A DNA stretch of 8,999 nucleotides from Lentisphaerota bacterium (GCA_012514865.1 JAAYZO010000412.1:1-8999); one strand, 5' to 3'. Shown: positions 1 through 7,284, counted from the first letter of the stretch. Notes: a model not told the origin generated them from the sequence alone. Made by a program: numbers and translations.

Positions 1-253
1 CCCTGAACACCTCCGGAGCGCGCCCCGTCCGCAACGCAACCCCCCACGCCACCGCTCTCACGCGCGTCAGAGCGCCGGGAGCATCGCTGACCAAACATGC
101 AAGCCGGGAATCTTCAAACAGCCCTGCCCCGGCCGCGGCGCGGCTTGCCCGGCGGGTTCGGGTGGCTATGGTCATGGGGGGGCGCAAGGTCGCGCCGTCG
201 GTCGGCTGTTCCATGCCGTCGCGGTTCCGGGTATTTCGGTACAGAGGTGCCTC
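1..253. other. Upstream region without a supported gene
   Basis: This is GC-rich leader DNA ahead of the first gene. The + frame that opens at 97 overlaps the true gene in another frame and its product is low-complexity and arginine-rich, so I do not call it. On the minus strand a GTG at 61-59 opens a frame that runs off the left edge, but it has no ribosome binding site and no recognisable sequence. No convincing -35/-10 or -24/-12 promoter was found by eye. The only supported signal is the ribosome binding site at 243-249. Confidence 0.5.
243..249 (+). promoter_or_regulatory. Ribosome binding site of the CBM9/glycosidase-like gene
   Basis: AGAGGTG ends four bases before the ATG at 254, and its GAGG core lies six bases before it. 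The codons after this ATG give a basic then hydrophobic signal peptide, which supports 254 as the real start. Confidence 0.6.
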
Positions 254-3200
254 ATGAGACGATCGTGTCATGCCCTGCCCGCCGTCGTCTGCCTGTGGGC
301 TGTGGGCGTTCTGGCAGGTCCGGGTGATGCGCCGGTGGTCGTGGGTCGCTTTGCGACGGCGCCGGTGCTGGACGGTCGTCTTGACGACGCGGTGTGGCAG
401 GCGGCGCCGGCGCTGGTGCTTCGGGGTCTTGGAGACAAGGTCGTGAAGAATGCGACCACGGCCCGCGTCGGCTATGACGCCACGCATCTCTTCGTGGGCA
501 TGGTCTGCGAGGAGGCCGAGATGGGGCGTCTGCAGACCGCCTGGTCGCATGCCGAGGAGCGCGACAACGCGATCTGGCAGGACGACTGTGTCGAGGTCTT
601 CCTCGACCCCCTGAGCCGCGGCACGGCGGTGGGCCGGCATCTGATTGTGAACAGCGCCGGGGTCATCTACGACGCTGCCGATGGCGATGTCTCGTGGGAC
701 TGCGATCTGGCGGTGGGCGTCGCGAAGGCGGCGGACGCGTGGACTGTGGAGATGGCGATACCCTTCCGCGACCTCGGCTTCACGCCGCAGGGCGGCGAGC
801 GCTGGCTGCTGAATCTGGGCCGCGAGCAGAAGCCGCAGGGCGAGCTGAGCTGCCTGGCCACGGGCACGGGCAACTTCGCCAACCCCGAGCGCTATGTCGA
901 CGCGGTGTTCGCGGGCAGCGGCAGGGCGCGGGTGCAGGCCATCGCCGAGGGCGGCGAGGACCGCCTGCACCTGACGATCGACCCGGCCGGTGCGGCGGTG
1001 TCGTACCGCGCCAGCCTGGCGGTCGATGCCGCCGGCACGAGCGTCTTCAGCGCCGAGACCCCGATCGAGGCCGCCGCCGCCGCCCCGACCGAGTCGCGGC
1101 TGCCCTACCGCACGCGCCCCGGCGACCAGCGCCTGAGCCTGCGCGTCGTCGAGGCCGGCAGCGGCGCCGTGGTCTATGACAACGTGATCGCCATCCACAA
1201 GGCCTCAGTCCAGCAGAAGCGCCTCGTCTGGGAGGTCGCCGAGCCGCTCTACGAGGAACTCCTCAGCGACACGCCGACCGGCCTGGTCCGCGACGGTGCC
1301 ATGTACTGGTTCCCCGAGATCGACCACGGCAAGTTCTGGCTCTTCGCCGCGCAGTACGGCCAGGCCTACATCAAGGAGGACAAGTACCGCCTCCTCGCCG
1401 AGCACCTCCTGCGGCCGCTGAACAACTCGTACATCCTGAGCGTGCCGGTCTACAGCGCCTTCGAGAATTACCGCAAATTCGGCGTGAAGAGCATCCTCAT
1501 GCCCTCGTATCGGACGAAGCTGCCGAACGACATTCCGGTGACCTTCCTGCTGGACCCGGTGGTACTGGAGGCCTACCTGGAGGACACGCGCAAGGCGCTG
1601 ACCGAGTATGGCGACGTGATCTGGGCGGTGACCTTCGGCGACGAGGTGATCGACCACATCGAGTCGGCGGGGATCACGCTCCTGTCGGAGTACGCCGACC
1701 GCTATCCGCCGATTGTGGCGATGGACGCCGAGGTCAAGGCCCGCTACGGCGCCGGCCAGTTCGGCATACCGCAGTCGAAGACCGACGACAATGCCTTCCG
1801 CTGGATTGCCTACCGGCGCTGGCTGACCGAGCGTCTCAACGGCGTCCTGGCGCAGCTCTCGTCGACGGTGCGGGCGACGCGTCCGGGGGTGCACGTGATC
1901 ACGGATGACCCGGTGGCGCTGCCGCACGCCCTCGACTTCGCGGGCATGCGCGGCCATGCCGACATCACGACGCACCAGCTCTACCCGCGGCGCAACCCGC
2001 ACTACCCGTTCTTCGGCTTCCTGACCAAGCTGGTGGCGGACCTCTCGGGCATCGCCGAGGTCTGGCCCTGCCCGCACGTCGAGGAATATGGCGCCTCGTT
2101 CCGGCCGGAGGAGGTCCTGGAGCTGCTTAGCCAGGTCGTACGCAATGGCGGCACCGGCTTCCACCTCTACCTCGCCGACACCGTCGGCACGCGCAGCGGC
2201 AAGCGCGGCCTGATGAACGAGTTCCACGGCGCGCCCGACCGCTGGCAGGTCATCGCCAACACCCTCGCCGAGATGCGCCGGTCGCGCGCCCTGGCCTTCC
2301 CCGAGCCGGACAGCGCCGTCCTCTATATGACCGACACCATCGCGAGCACCCCGGGGCGCGTGCCGGGCGAGCAGGTCGGCTGTCTGTACACCCTCCTCGG
2401 CCCGGTGGCCGGGTGCTGGTTCCGCTTTGTGGACGAGTACCAGCTCGAGCGTGGCGAGGTCGACCTGTCGCGTTTCAAGGCGGTGATGATTCCGGCCGGC
2501 ACGCACGCACGGCGCTCGACGGTGGAGGCGCTGCGGGGCTATGTCCGCCAGGGCGGCCGCGTGGTCGCGACCGACCCGGGGGTATTCTCATTCTACGCCG
2601 ACGGCACCCCCGCCGCGGCGGCCCGGGAGGAGTTCTTCGGGGTGCGCCTCGGCGAGACGCGCCGCCGCGCCGCCCTGATCCACGACGGCGCCACCCTGCC
2701 GCTGACCGGCGTTTCGTACGCGGTCGAGGCGTTGCCGGGTGCGGTGACGGTCTCGAGTTTCGACGACGGCACGCCCGGCCTGGTGCGCCACCCGGTCGGC
2801 GCCGGCGAGTGCTGGTACTTCGCCGCGAATCCGTGTACCCTGAAGGCCCTCGAGATGCCGGCCTGGCAGCAGTTCAGCCGGGACTTCCACCGCGGCCTCG
2901 GGCTCGCCACCGGCCAGCCCATCTGGCGCTTCCGCTTCCCTGACCGCCTGGTCCCCGAGATGCCCCTGCCGCCCGGCCAGTGCCTGACCAACAACCACAT
3001 CGCCTGGCGACAGTTCAAGGCCATCACCACCGCCAACGTCGACACCGGCGGGACCTACAGCTACTCGGTGCCGCCGGACAACATCCGCGACCAGGGCGGG
3101 ACGGCCGACATACCCTTCGACAAGGGCGACCTCACCGACCGGCGCCTGGCGCCCGCCGCCGGTGACGTGGCCAGCAAGAAGAGCCCGATTCAGGACTGGA

Positions 3201-3505
3201 TCGTGCGCCGGAAAGAGCCGGCGCCCTTCGATATCACCTTCGATCTGAAACGCAGCCGCCCCGTCGACCGCGTCCGCCTCTACGTCACCGGCGCGGTCGA
3301 GAGCCTGAGCGCAGCCGTATCGGTCGACGGCACCACCTGGCAGACGATGCCGGCGCCGCCGGTGCCGAACACTGACCGCTATGACGTCGCCGAGCTGGCC
3401 TTCGACTGGCCCGCGGTCGAGGCGCGCTATGTGAAGCTGTCCTTCGGCAAGCACCCCGAGGGCGGGCTGTTTGCGATCGCCGAGGCCGAGATCTGGGGGC
3501 CGTGA
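254..3505 (+). CDS. Secreted multidomain carbohydrate-active protein (CBM9-like, glycosidase-like barrel, GATase-like, discoidin-like)
   Basis: The 1083-residue product is probably an exported enzyme or binding protein acting on complex carbohydrate. Residues 1-21 form a signal peptide: an Arg-rich start, a hydrophobic core and cleavage after VLA. Residues about 26-220 match the CBM9-like fold seen in bacterial surface proteins, with PVLDGRLDDAVWQAA at 37-51, DDCVEVFLDP at 110-119 and EMAIPFRDLGF at 166-176. Residues about 225-315 look like a beta-sandwich linker domain. Residues about 325-680 resemble a clan-A (GH42-like) TIM barrel: WAVTFGDEV at 457-465 offers Glu464 as a candidate acid/base, and HVEEYG at 608-613 offers Glu610 or Glu611 as a candidate nucleophile. 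Residues about 685-860 resemble the GATase-like domain that follows GH42 barrels; the region around MIPAGTHARR (745-754) has no Cys, so amidotransferase activity is unlikely. Residues about 990-1083 look like a discoidin (F5/8 type C) carbohydrate-binding domain. Domain calls are by eye: CBM9 is firm, the barrel is tentative, and the substrate is unknown. The frame is intact, and the heparinase-type gene follows 234 bp downstream on the same strand. Confidence 0.8.
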   Translation: MRRSCHALPAVVCLWAVGVLAGPGDAPVVVGRFATAPVLDGRLDDAVWQAAPALVLRGLGDKVVKNATTARVGYDATHLFVGMVCEEAEMGRLQTAWSHAEERDNAIWQDDCVEVFLDPLSRGTAVGRHLIVNSAGVIYDAADGDVSWDCDLAVGVAKAADAWTVEMAIPFRDLGFTPQGGERWLLNLGREQKPQGELSCLATGTGNFANPERYVDAVFAGSGRARVQAIAEGGEDRLHLTIDPAGAAVSYRASLAVDAAGTSVFSAETPIEAAAAAPTESRLPYRTRPGDQRLSLRVVEAGSGAVVYDNVIAIHKASVQQKRLVWEVAEPLYEELLSDTPTGLVRDGAMYWFPEIDHGKFWLFAAQYGQAYIKEDKYRLLAEHLLRPLNNSYILSVPVYSAFENYRKFGVKSILMPSYRTKLPNDIPVTFLLDPVVLEAYLEDTRKALTEYGDVIWAVTFGDEVIDHIESAGITLLSEYADRYPPIVAMDAEVKARYGAGQFGIPQSKTDDNAFRWIAYRRWLTERLNGVLAQLSSTVRATRPGVHVITDDPVALPHALDFAGMRGHADITTHQLYPRRNPHYPFFGFLTKLVADLSGIAEVWPCPHVEEYGASFRPEEVLELLSQVVRNGGTGFHLYLADTVGTRSGKRGLMNEFHGAPDRWQVIANTLAEMRRSRALAFPEPDSAVLYMTDTIASTPGRVPGEQVGCLYTLLGPVAGCWFRFVDEYQLERGEVDLSRFKAVMIPAGTHARRSTVEALRGYVRQGGRVVATDPGVFSFYADGTPAAAAREEFFGVRLGETRRRAALIHDGATLPLTGVSYAVEALPGAVTVSSFDDGTPGLVRHPVGAGECWYFAANPCTLKALEMPAWQQFSRDFHRGLGLATGQPIWRFRFPDRLVPEMPLPPGQCLTNNHIAWRQFKAITTANVDTGGTYSYSVPPDNIRDQGGTADIPFDKGDLTDRRLAPAAGDVASKKSPIQDWIVRRKEPAPFDITFDLKRSRPVDRVRLYVTGAVESLSAAVSVDGTTWQTMPAPPVPNTDRYDVAELAFDWPAVEARYVKLSFGKHPEGGLFAIAEAEIWGP

Positions 3506-3540
3506 ACGCGGACCGGCTCAGTGGACAGCGTGGACGGGAT

Positions 3541-3578
3541 GGTCGGTGCCGCGCGGGTCGTGGCTCGGGTGACCGACC
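3541..3578 (+). terminator. Weak inverted repeat after the first gene
   Basis: GGTCGGT (3541-3547) is complementary to ACCGACC (3572-3578) across a 24-base loop, starting 35 bases after the stop codon. It could help end transcription of the first gene, but there is no T tract and the loop is long, so the pairing may be chance in GC-rich DNA. Confidence 0.2.
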
Positions 3579-3597
3579 GGGGTGCGGTGCTGTCGAC

Positions 3598-3647
3598 GCC
3601 GTTGCGGCTCGTGGACGCCTCCGCGTCTGTGGACACTCGCGCTCCAG
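3598..3647 (+). repeat. Dispersed 50-bp intergenic repeat, copy A
   Basis: This stretch matches 8807-8856 at 44 of 50 bases without gaps and in the same orientation. A weaker match continues into the following CGCCGCGG (about 3650) with a one-base gap. Inside it GGACGC (3613-3618) pairs with GCGTCT (3623-3628) around a CTCC loop, with one G-T pair. The mismatches include position 24 of the repeat, which lies in the loop. The end of the copy is 92 bases ahead of the heparinase-type start codon. The repeat is noncoding here: the frame running through it is only an upstream extension of the lyase gene without its own ribosome binding site. Confidence 0.75.
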
Positions 3648-3682
3648 CCGCCGCGGCGAGAGATCGTTCATGGAGTTCCGTC

Positions 3683-3700
3683 GGGCGCTTCCCGGCGCCC
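3683..3700 (+). other. Short GC hairpin in the leader of the lyase gene
   Basis: GGGCGC (3683-3688) pairs with GCGCCC (3695-3700) around a six-base loop, 24 bases ahead of the ribosome binding site. It could fold in the mRNA leader. It is short and the DNA is GC-rich, so a role is uncertain. Confidence 0.25.
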
Positions 3701-3724
3701 GGGGGGCTGGGCTGCAGCGTTTCC

Positions 3725-3730
3725 AAGGAG
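3725..3730 (+). promoter_or_regulatory. Ribosome binding site that fixes the lyase start
   Basis: AAGGAG lies nine bases ahead of the ATG at 3740. This decides the start: the frame stays open back to an ATG-like start near 3521, but that 73-residue extension runs through the intergenic repeat and would bury the signal peptide. Confidence 0.85.
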
Positions 3731-3739
3731 ATTGGGCTC

Positions 3740-6700
3740 ATGACACGGGGTACGGCGGTGATGCTGGCGGGGTTGATGGTGGCGGGGACGGCCGCGGTGG
3801 TCGAGGGCAAGACAGGGCGGACGCTGTACACCGCAGATCAGGTTGAGAACATCCGCGCCAACCTGTCGTCGTTTGCGTGGGCTCGCGAGGAGCACGACCG
3901 TGTGGTCAAGGCGGTCGAGACCGAACTCGGCCTCGGCCTCGAGGCCCTGGTGCGCTATGTCCCCGACCCGCGCATTCCGCGCAGCGCCTACGTCCACGAG
4001 ACCGAGTGCCCGAACTGCGGCCTGGCCATGCGCAAGTTCGGGCTCTACTCGTGGATCATCGATCCCGCCAAGCCCTTCAAGCTGACCTGCCCGAACTGCA
4101 AGAGCGTCTACCCGAGCAACGACTACCAGGCCTTCTTCGATTCCGGCCTGAAGGACCGCAGCCTCCTGACCGGCGACCACCCCGACGACGGCTGGGGCTG
4201 GGAGTCGCCCAAGTACCCGGGGCGGAAGTACTGGTTCGTGGCCTACTACAACCACTGGCTGACGCGGCGGCGGCTCCTGCCGGCCATCGAGAACCTCGCC
4301 AAGGCCTACCTCTACACCGACGACGCGCGCTACGCCGAGCGCTGCGCGGCGCTGCTCTGGCAGTTGGCGACCTACTACCCCGAGTACGACTACGCCAAGC
4401 AGTCGCGCAACGGCCTCGAGCTGGACCCGACCTACTACGGCCGGCTCTTCTACTACACCTGGGAGTGCTTCACCGTCGACGCCTGCGCCGGCGCCTACGA
4501 CGCCATCTTCCCGGCCCTGCTCGAGGCCCGACCCGAGCTCGAGCGCGTCGCCGGGCAGCCGCTGGCGGCGATCCGCGAGCGCATCGAGGAGCAGCTCCTG
4601 CGCAGCATGGCCCGCGAGATCGTGCAGCAGACCCACGTCATCGGCGGCAACTACGGCATGCACCAGGCCGGGCTGCTGAAGATCGCCGCGACCCTCCGCG
4701 ACAGCCCCGGCGACCCCGACAGCGCTGCCATGATCGACTGGCTGCTCAACAACCCCGAGCCGAAGCTCTACATCTACCTCGCCCTCGGCGATGCCCTCTG
4801 CAATCTGGTCTACCGCGATGGCACGCCCTTCGAATCGCCCGGCTACAACCTCGGCTGGGTGGACCACCTCACGACCCTCGCCGAGCTGCTCAAACTCAAC
4901 GGCACCGACATCTTCCGCGAGCCGCGTTTCAAGGGCCTCTTCGACTGGCCGCTGGACATGGTCTGCGCCGGCCGCTTCACGCCGGCGCTGGGCGACTCCG
5001 GGAATCTCTCCAACGTCGGGCGGCTGTGGCGGCCTGAGGCCCTGCGGGCGGCCTTCGAGGCCTACGGCGACCCGGTCTACGCGCGGGCTCTCCTGAGTGT
5101 CTCTCCGGAGGGCGGCAAGGACATCCTGTCGAAGGACATCAAGGCCGACCTCGAGGCCGCCTCGGCGCGTCTCGAGACCGAGATCGGCTATGACAGCCGC
5201 CACCTCGCCGGCTATGGCCTGGCGACCCTCCAGAACCGCCGCCCGGAGGCACCGGTGGCCGCGGCGCTGTTCTACGGGCGCTTTGTCGGCCACGCGCACT
5301 ACGACAAGATGCACCTCGACCTCTTCGCCGAGAATGTCTCGATGATGCCCGACTTCGGCTACCCCGAGACCGCCAACAGCAACGACCCGCGCCGTTTCGG
5401 GTTCATCTCGCACACGGTCTCGCACAACACGGTCATGGTCGACGCGAGGAATCAGGCCGACGCGCGCGGCCGCTGCCTGGCCTACGACGCCGGTCCCGGG
5501 GTGCAGTATGTCGAGGCCCGCAACGACGGCGTCTACCCGCAGTGCTCCGAGTACCGGCGGAGCGTCCTGATGGTCGAGGCCGAGCCCGGGCGGTGCTACC
5601 TGGTCGACGTCTTCCGCGTCCGCGGCGGCAGCCAGCACGATTGGATTGTCCATGGCGGCCACGCGGATTTCTCAGCGAATTTCGAGCTGCCGGCGCCGCG
5701 CCAGGAGGGCACTCTGGCCGGCCCGGAGGTCCCCTACGGCCACTACTACGACAACGCGGCGATGGCGGCGGTGCCTTACGGCAGTGCCAACTACGCCGGC
5801 TACCGCGGCAGCGGCTTCCAGTTCCTCTACGGCGTCCGCGAGGCCGCCCTCGCACCGGGTGCCTGCGGGCGCTGGGACTTCATCGGCGCGGGACCGCGCG
5901 CGTCGGCCCTCTCCAAGCCCACGGCAGGCGCCTTCCTGAAGGCGCACCTGATCGGCGACGACGAGCGGCTCTTCGTCTGCCAGGGCAAGCCGCAGCAGAA
6001 CCGCAAGGACAGCCCCGAGAGCGTCGCCTTTCTGGTGCGGCGGCGCGCCGGCGAGGCCCTGGAGAGCACCTTCGTGACCGTCTTCGAGCCCGGCGCGGGG
6101 GATGAGCTGATCCGGTCCGTGACGCGTCTGCCGACGGACCGCGCGGACCTGGTGGCGTTGCGCCTCGAGCTGCGCTCCGGGGCCATCCACGACGTCTTCT
6201 GCGGGGTCGAGGCCCCGAGCGCGCCGGTCGTCGTCGACGGCGTGACCTTCGCCGGGCAGGTCGGCCACCTCGTGCGCTCGGCCGCGGGCACGGTCGAGAG
6301 CGCCTACCTGTACAACGCCACCCGCCTGGCCTTCGGCGACTGGCAGTGCGAGGGCCTCGGGCCGTGGCAGAGCCACATCGCGGCCTGCGACTACCGGGCC
6401 CGGACGGTGCGTCTCGCCGATCCCCTGCCCCGCGACCGCTCGCTGGCCGGCCTCACGGTGGCCATCGACAGCGGCCCGTATGGCTCGAGCGCCGTCATCC
6501 GCAACACCGCCGACGGCCAGGCCCTCGGCTTCGACGATCAGGACCCGCTCTGCTCACGCATCCTCGTCCGCGAGGCCGCCGGACGTACCCTCAAGACGCC
6601 CACGACGCTGAACTTCGCCATGCCGGGCATGACGGTCACCACCGAGGCCATGGAGAGCCTCGGGCGACTGGCCGCACCCCCGCGCGGCAGCCTGGAGCTG

Positions 6701-6829
6701 GACCGCGACCTGCCCGCCGGGGGCCTCCCGGACAGCGATGGCGACGGCGCCGTCCGCGCCTTCGTCATGGAGTACGGCGTCGGCGACCAGGTGACGATAC
6801 CCGGACAGACACGCTGGACCCGGCCGTAG
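3740..6829 (+). CDS. Secreted heparinase II/III family protein (putative polysaccharide lyase)
   Basis: The 1029-residue product probably cleaves an acidic polysaccharide by beta-elimination after export. Residues 1-23 are a signal peptide with a hydrophobic core (VMLAGLMVAGTAAVV at 7-21). Two Cys pairs, CPNC at 90-93 and CPNC at 117-120, followed by PSNDY, form a zinc-ribbon-like insert that I recall from relatives of this family. Residues about 160-470 fit the alpha/alpha toroid; GGNYGMH (302-308) supplies the Asn304/His308 pair expected in the active-site cleft. Residues about 500-720 are the heparinase II/III-type beta-sandwich, marked by GHAHYDKMHLDLFA (517-530), DFGYPET (538-544) and SHTVSHNTVMVD (557-568). 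His520, His525 and Asp522 are candidate metal or catalytic residues. The remaining residues to 1029 are beta-rich and unassigned, apart from a DSDGDG calcium-loop-like motif at 998-1003. The protein is longer than classical heparinase II (about 770 residues). Substrate cannot be read from sequence; heparin itself is unlikely in most environmental bacteria. The gene is intact and follows the CBM9/glycosidase-like gene, suggesting a shared substrate. Confidence 0.88.
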   Translation: MTRGTAVMLAGLMVAGTAAVVEGKTGRTLYTADQVENIRANLSSFAWAREEHDRVVKAVETELGLGLEALVRYVPDPRIPRSAYVHETECPNCGLAMRKFGLYSWIIDPAKPFKLTCPNCKSVYPSNDYQAFFDSGLKDRSLLTGDHPDDGWGWESPKYPGRKYWFVAYYNHWLTRRRLLPAIENLAKAYLYTDDARYAERCAALLWQLATYYPEYDYAKQSRNGLELDPTYYGRLFYYTWECFTVDACAGAYDAIFPALLEARPELERVAGQPLAAIRERIEEQLLRSMAREIVQQTHVIGGNYGMHQAGLLKIAATLRDSPGDPDSAAMIDWLLNNPEPKLYIYLALGDALCNLVYRDGTPFESPGYNLGWVDHLTTLAELLKLNGTDIFREPRFKGLFDWPLDMVCAGRFTPALGDSGNLSNVGRLWRPEALRAAFEAYGDPVYARALLSVSPEGGKDILSKDIKADLEAASARLETEIGYDSRHLAGYGLATLQNRRPEAPVAAALFYGRFVGHAHYDKMHLDLFAENVSMMPDFGYPETANSNDPRRFGFISHTVSHNTVMVDARNQADARGRCLAYDAGPGVQYVEARNDGVYPQCSEYRRSVLMVEAEPGRCYLVDVFRVRGGSQHDWIVHGGHADFSANFELPAPRQEGTLAGPEVPYGHYYDNAAMAAVPYGSANYAGYRGSGFQFLYGVREAALAPGACGRWDFIGAGPRASALSKPTAGAFLKAHLIGDDERLFVCQGKPQQNRKDSPESVAFLVRRRAGEALESTFVTVFEPGAGDELIRSVTRLPTDRADLVALRLELRSGAIHDVFCGVEAPSAPVVVDGVTFAGQVGHLVRSAAGTVESAYLYNATRLAFGDWQCEGLGPWQSHIAACDYRARTVRLADPLPRDRSLAGLTVAIDSGPYGSSAVIRNTADGQALGFDDQDPLCSRILVREAAGRTLKTPTTLNFAMPGMTVTTEAMESLGRLAAPPRGSLELDRDLPAGGLPDSDGDGAVRAFVMEYGVGDQVTIPGQTRWTRP

Positions 6830-6832
6830 CCA

Positions 6833-6878
6833 GATCAACTCACGAAGGGGCCTGGCGGCCGTCTTCGCTCCGTTGATC
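6833..6878 (+). terminator. Imperfect hairpin directly after the lyase gene
   Basis: GATCAAC (6833-6839) pairs with GTTGATC (6872-6878), and inside it CGAAG (6843-6847) pairs with CTTCG (6863-6867), separated by a small internal loop. GGCC at 6849-6852 and 6857-6860 can extend the stem. It begins three bases after the stop codon of the lyase gene, where a transcription terminator would be expected. There is no following T tract, so it is a candidate only. Confidence 0.45.
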
Positions 6879-6885
6879 AGGCTTT

Positions 6886-6915
6886 GACGGCAGGTGCCTG
6901 AAGGCTCCTGCCGTC
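6886..6915 (+). terminator. Near-perfect 30-bp palindrome
   Basis: GACGGCAGG (6886-6894) pairs with CCTGCCGTC (6907-6915), and GCCT (6896-6899) with AGGC (6902-6905). Only one T-T mismatch and a two-base GA loop interrupt it. The structure is symmetric, so it would fold in transcripts of either strand, which suits a shared terminator between the convergent lyase and regulator genes. No T run follows on either strand. It could instead be a REP-like element or the end of the neighbouring insertion sequence. Confidence 0.5.
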
Positions 6916-6916
6916 G

Positions 6917-6930
6917 GTTCGGTGCCGAAC
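6917..6930 (+). other. Small hairpin next to the palindrome
   Basis: GTTCG (6917-6921) pairs with CGAAC (6926-6930) around GTGC; the inner G-C pair can also form. It starts one base after the 30-bp palindrome ends and is the third hairpin in a row in about 100 bases. Confidence 0.4.
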
Positions 6931-6950
6931 GGACCTTCCTCCACTGGCCG

Positions 6951-7284
6951 TTAGACTTTGTCGTAGAGCTTTCTGGCGCTGACATTCTCAATGTCGGTGA
7001 CGATAGACCGCGCGTCCGTCCCCAGGGCAGTCGCCTCCACTCGGGCCACGATGCGGCGCGGGCGGCTCCAACTGGCCGCGCCGTAGTCGAAGGAATGGAA
7101 GGCGCGGAAGGGCTGCCAGGTTTCACGGTGTTCAGCGCTGGCCCGGTCGACCAGAGGCTGACCTCGCGCCTGAGCACTGCGTCGGTCGCCATGCCCAGGA
7201 CGTAGCGCATGTCGTTCGCCTCAAGCCAGTCCAGCACAGCCGGCTTCGTTTCGCCTCAAGCCAGTCCAGCACAGCCGGTTTCGT
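6951..7284 (-). pseudogene. Degraded transposase fragment, IS1380-family-like
   Basis: Reading the minus strand from about 7246, codons give KPAVLDWLEANDMRYVLGMA and then DAVLRREV, a pattern typical of IS1380-family transposases just after the second catalytic Asp region. Near 7160 the frame must shift by one base; the second frame then gives 69 codons, with WQPFRAFHSFDYGAASW, RPRRIVARVEATALG and SIVTDIENVSARKLYDKV, ending at a TAA at 6953-6951. This matches the family's usual order of an aromatic strand, then RRxVA+VE, then VTxL and ARxLYD. The part upstream, with the first catalytic residues, and the part downstream, with the catalytic Glu region, are missing. A 35-bp duplication at the 5' end adds a second frame disruption. 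The fragment cannot encode a working enzyme. The family call is from memory of conserved motifs, not a search. Confidence 0.7.
7215..7284. repeat. 35-bp tandem duplication
   Basis: Positions 7215-7249 and 7250-7284 are adjacent direct copies that differ at one base (C at 7244, T at 7279). On the minus strand the unit encodes the transposase residues KPAVLDWLEA. Because 35 is not a multiple of three, the duplication shifts the frame and brings in a TGA just upstream of the inner copy. It ends 21 bases from the regulator's stop codon. Confidence 0.92.

Noticed and set aside
1..61. Possible divergent minus-strand gene starting with GTG at 61
   Set aside because: Only about 20 codons are visible, there is no ribosome binding site, and nothing in the residues is recognisable.
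1205..2506. 433-residue minus-strand open frame inside the first gene
   Set aside because: It is an antisense frame kept open by GC-rich codon bias. The composition is Val/Arg/Gly-rich without recognisable motifs, whereas the + strand frame shows clear domains.
3521..3739. 73-residue upstream extension of the lyase frame
   Set aside because: It has no ribosome binding site, runs through the dispersed repeat, and would place the signal peptide in the middle of the protein. The AAGGAG at 3725-3730 fixes the start at 3740.
3506..3739. Sigma-54 -24/-12 promoter ahead of the lyase gene
   Set aside because: GG-N10-GC matches occur (for example in the G-run near 3701-3714), but the flanking consensus bases are absent and such matches are expected by chance in GC-rich DNA.
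3668..5662. 664-residue minus-strand open frame inside the lyase gene
   Set aside because: It is antisense to conserved heparinase motifs, and its own product is a low-complexity Val/Glu/Arg sequence with no family likeness.
6894..7205. 103-residue + strand open frame in the convergent gap
   Set aside because: It is antisense to the transposase relic, lacks a ribosome binding site and starts inside the 30-bp palindrome.
6554..7237. 227-residue minus-strand open frame spanning the relic and the 3' end of the lyase gene
   Set aside because: Only its first 26 residues or so are transposase-like; after the frameshift near 7160 it continues in the wrong frame and then runs antisense to the lyase gene.
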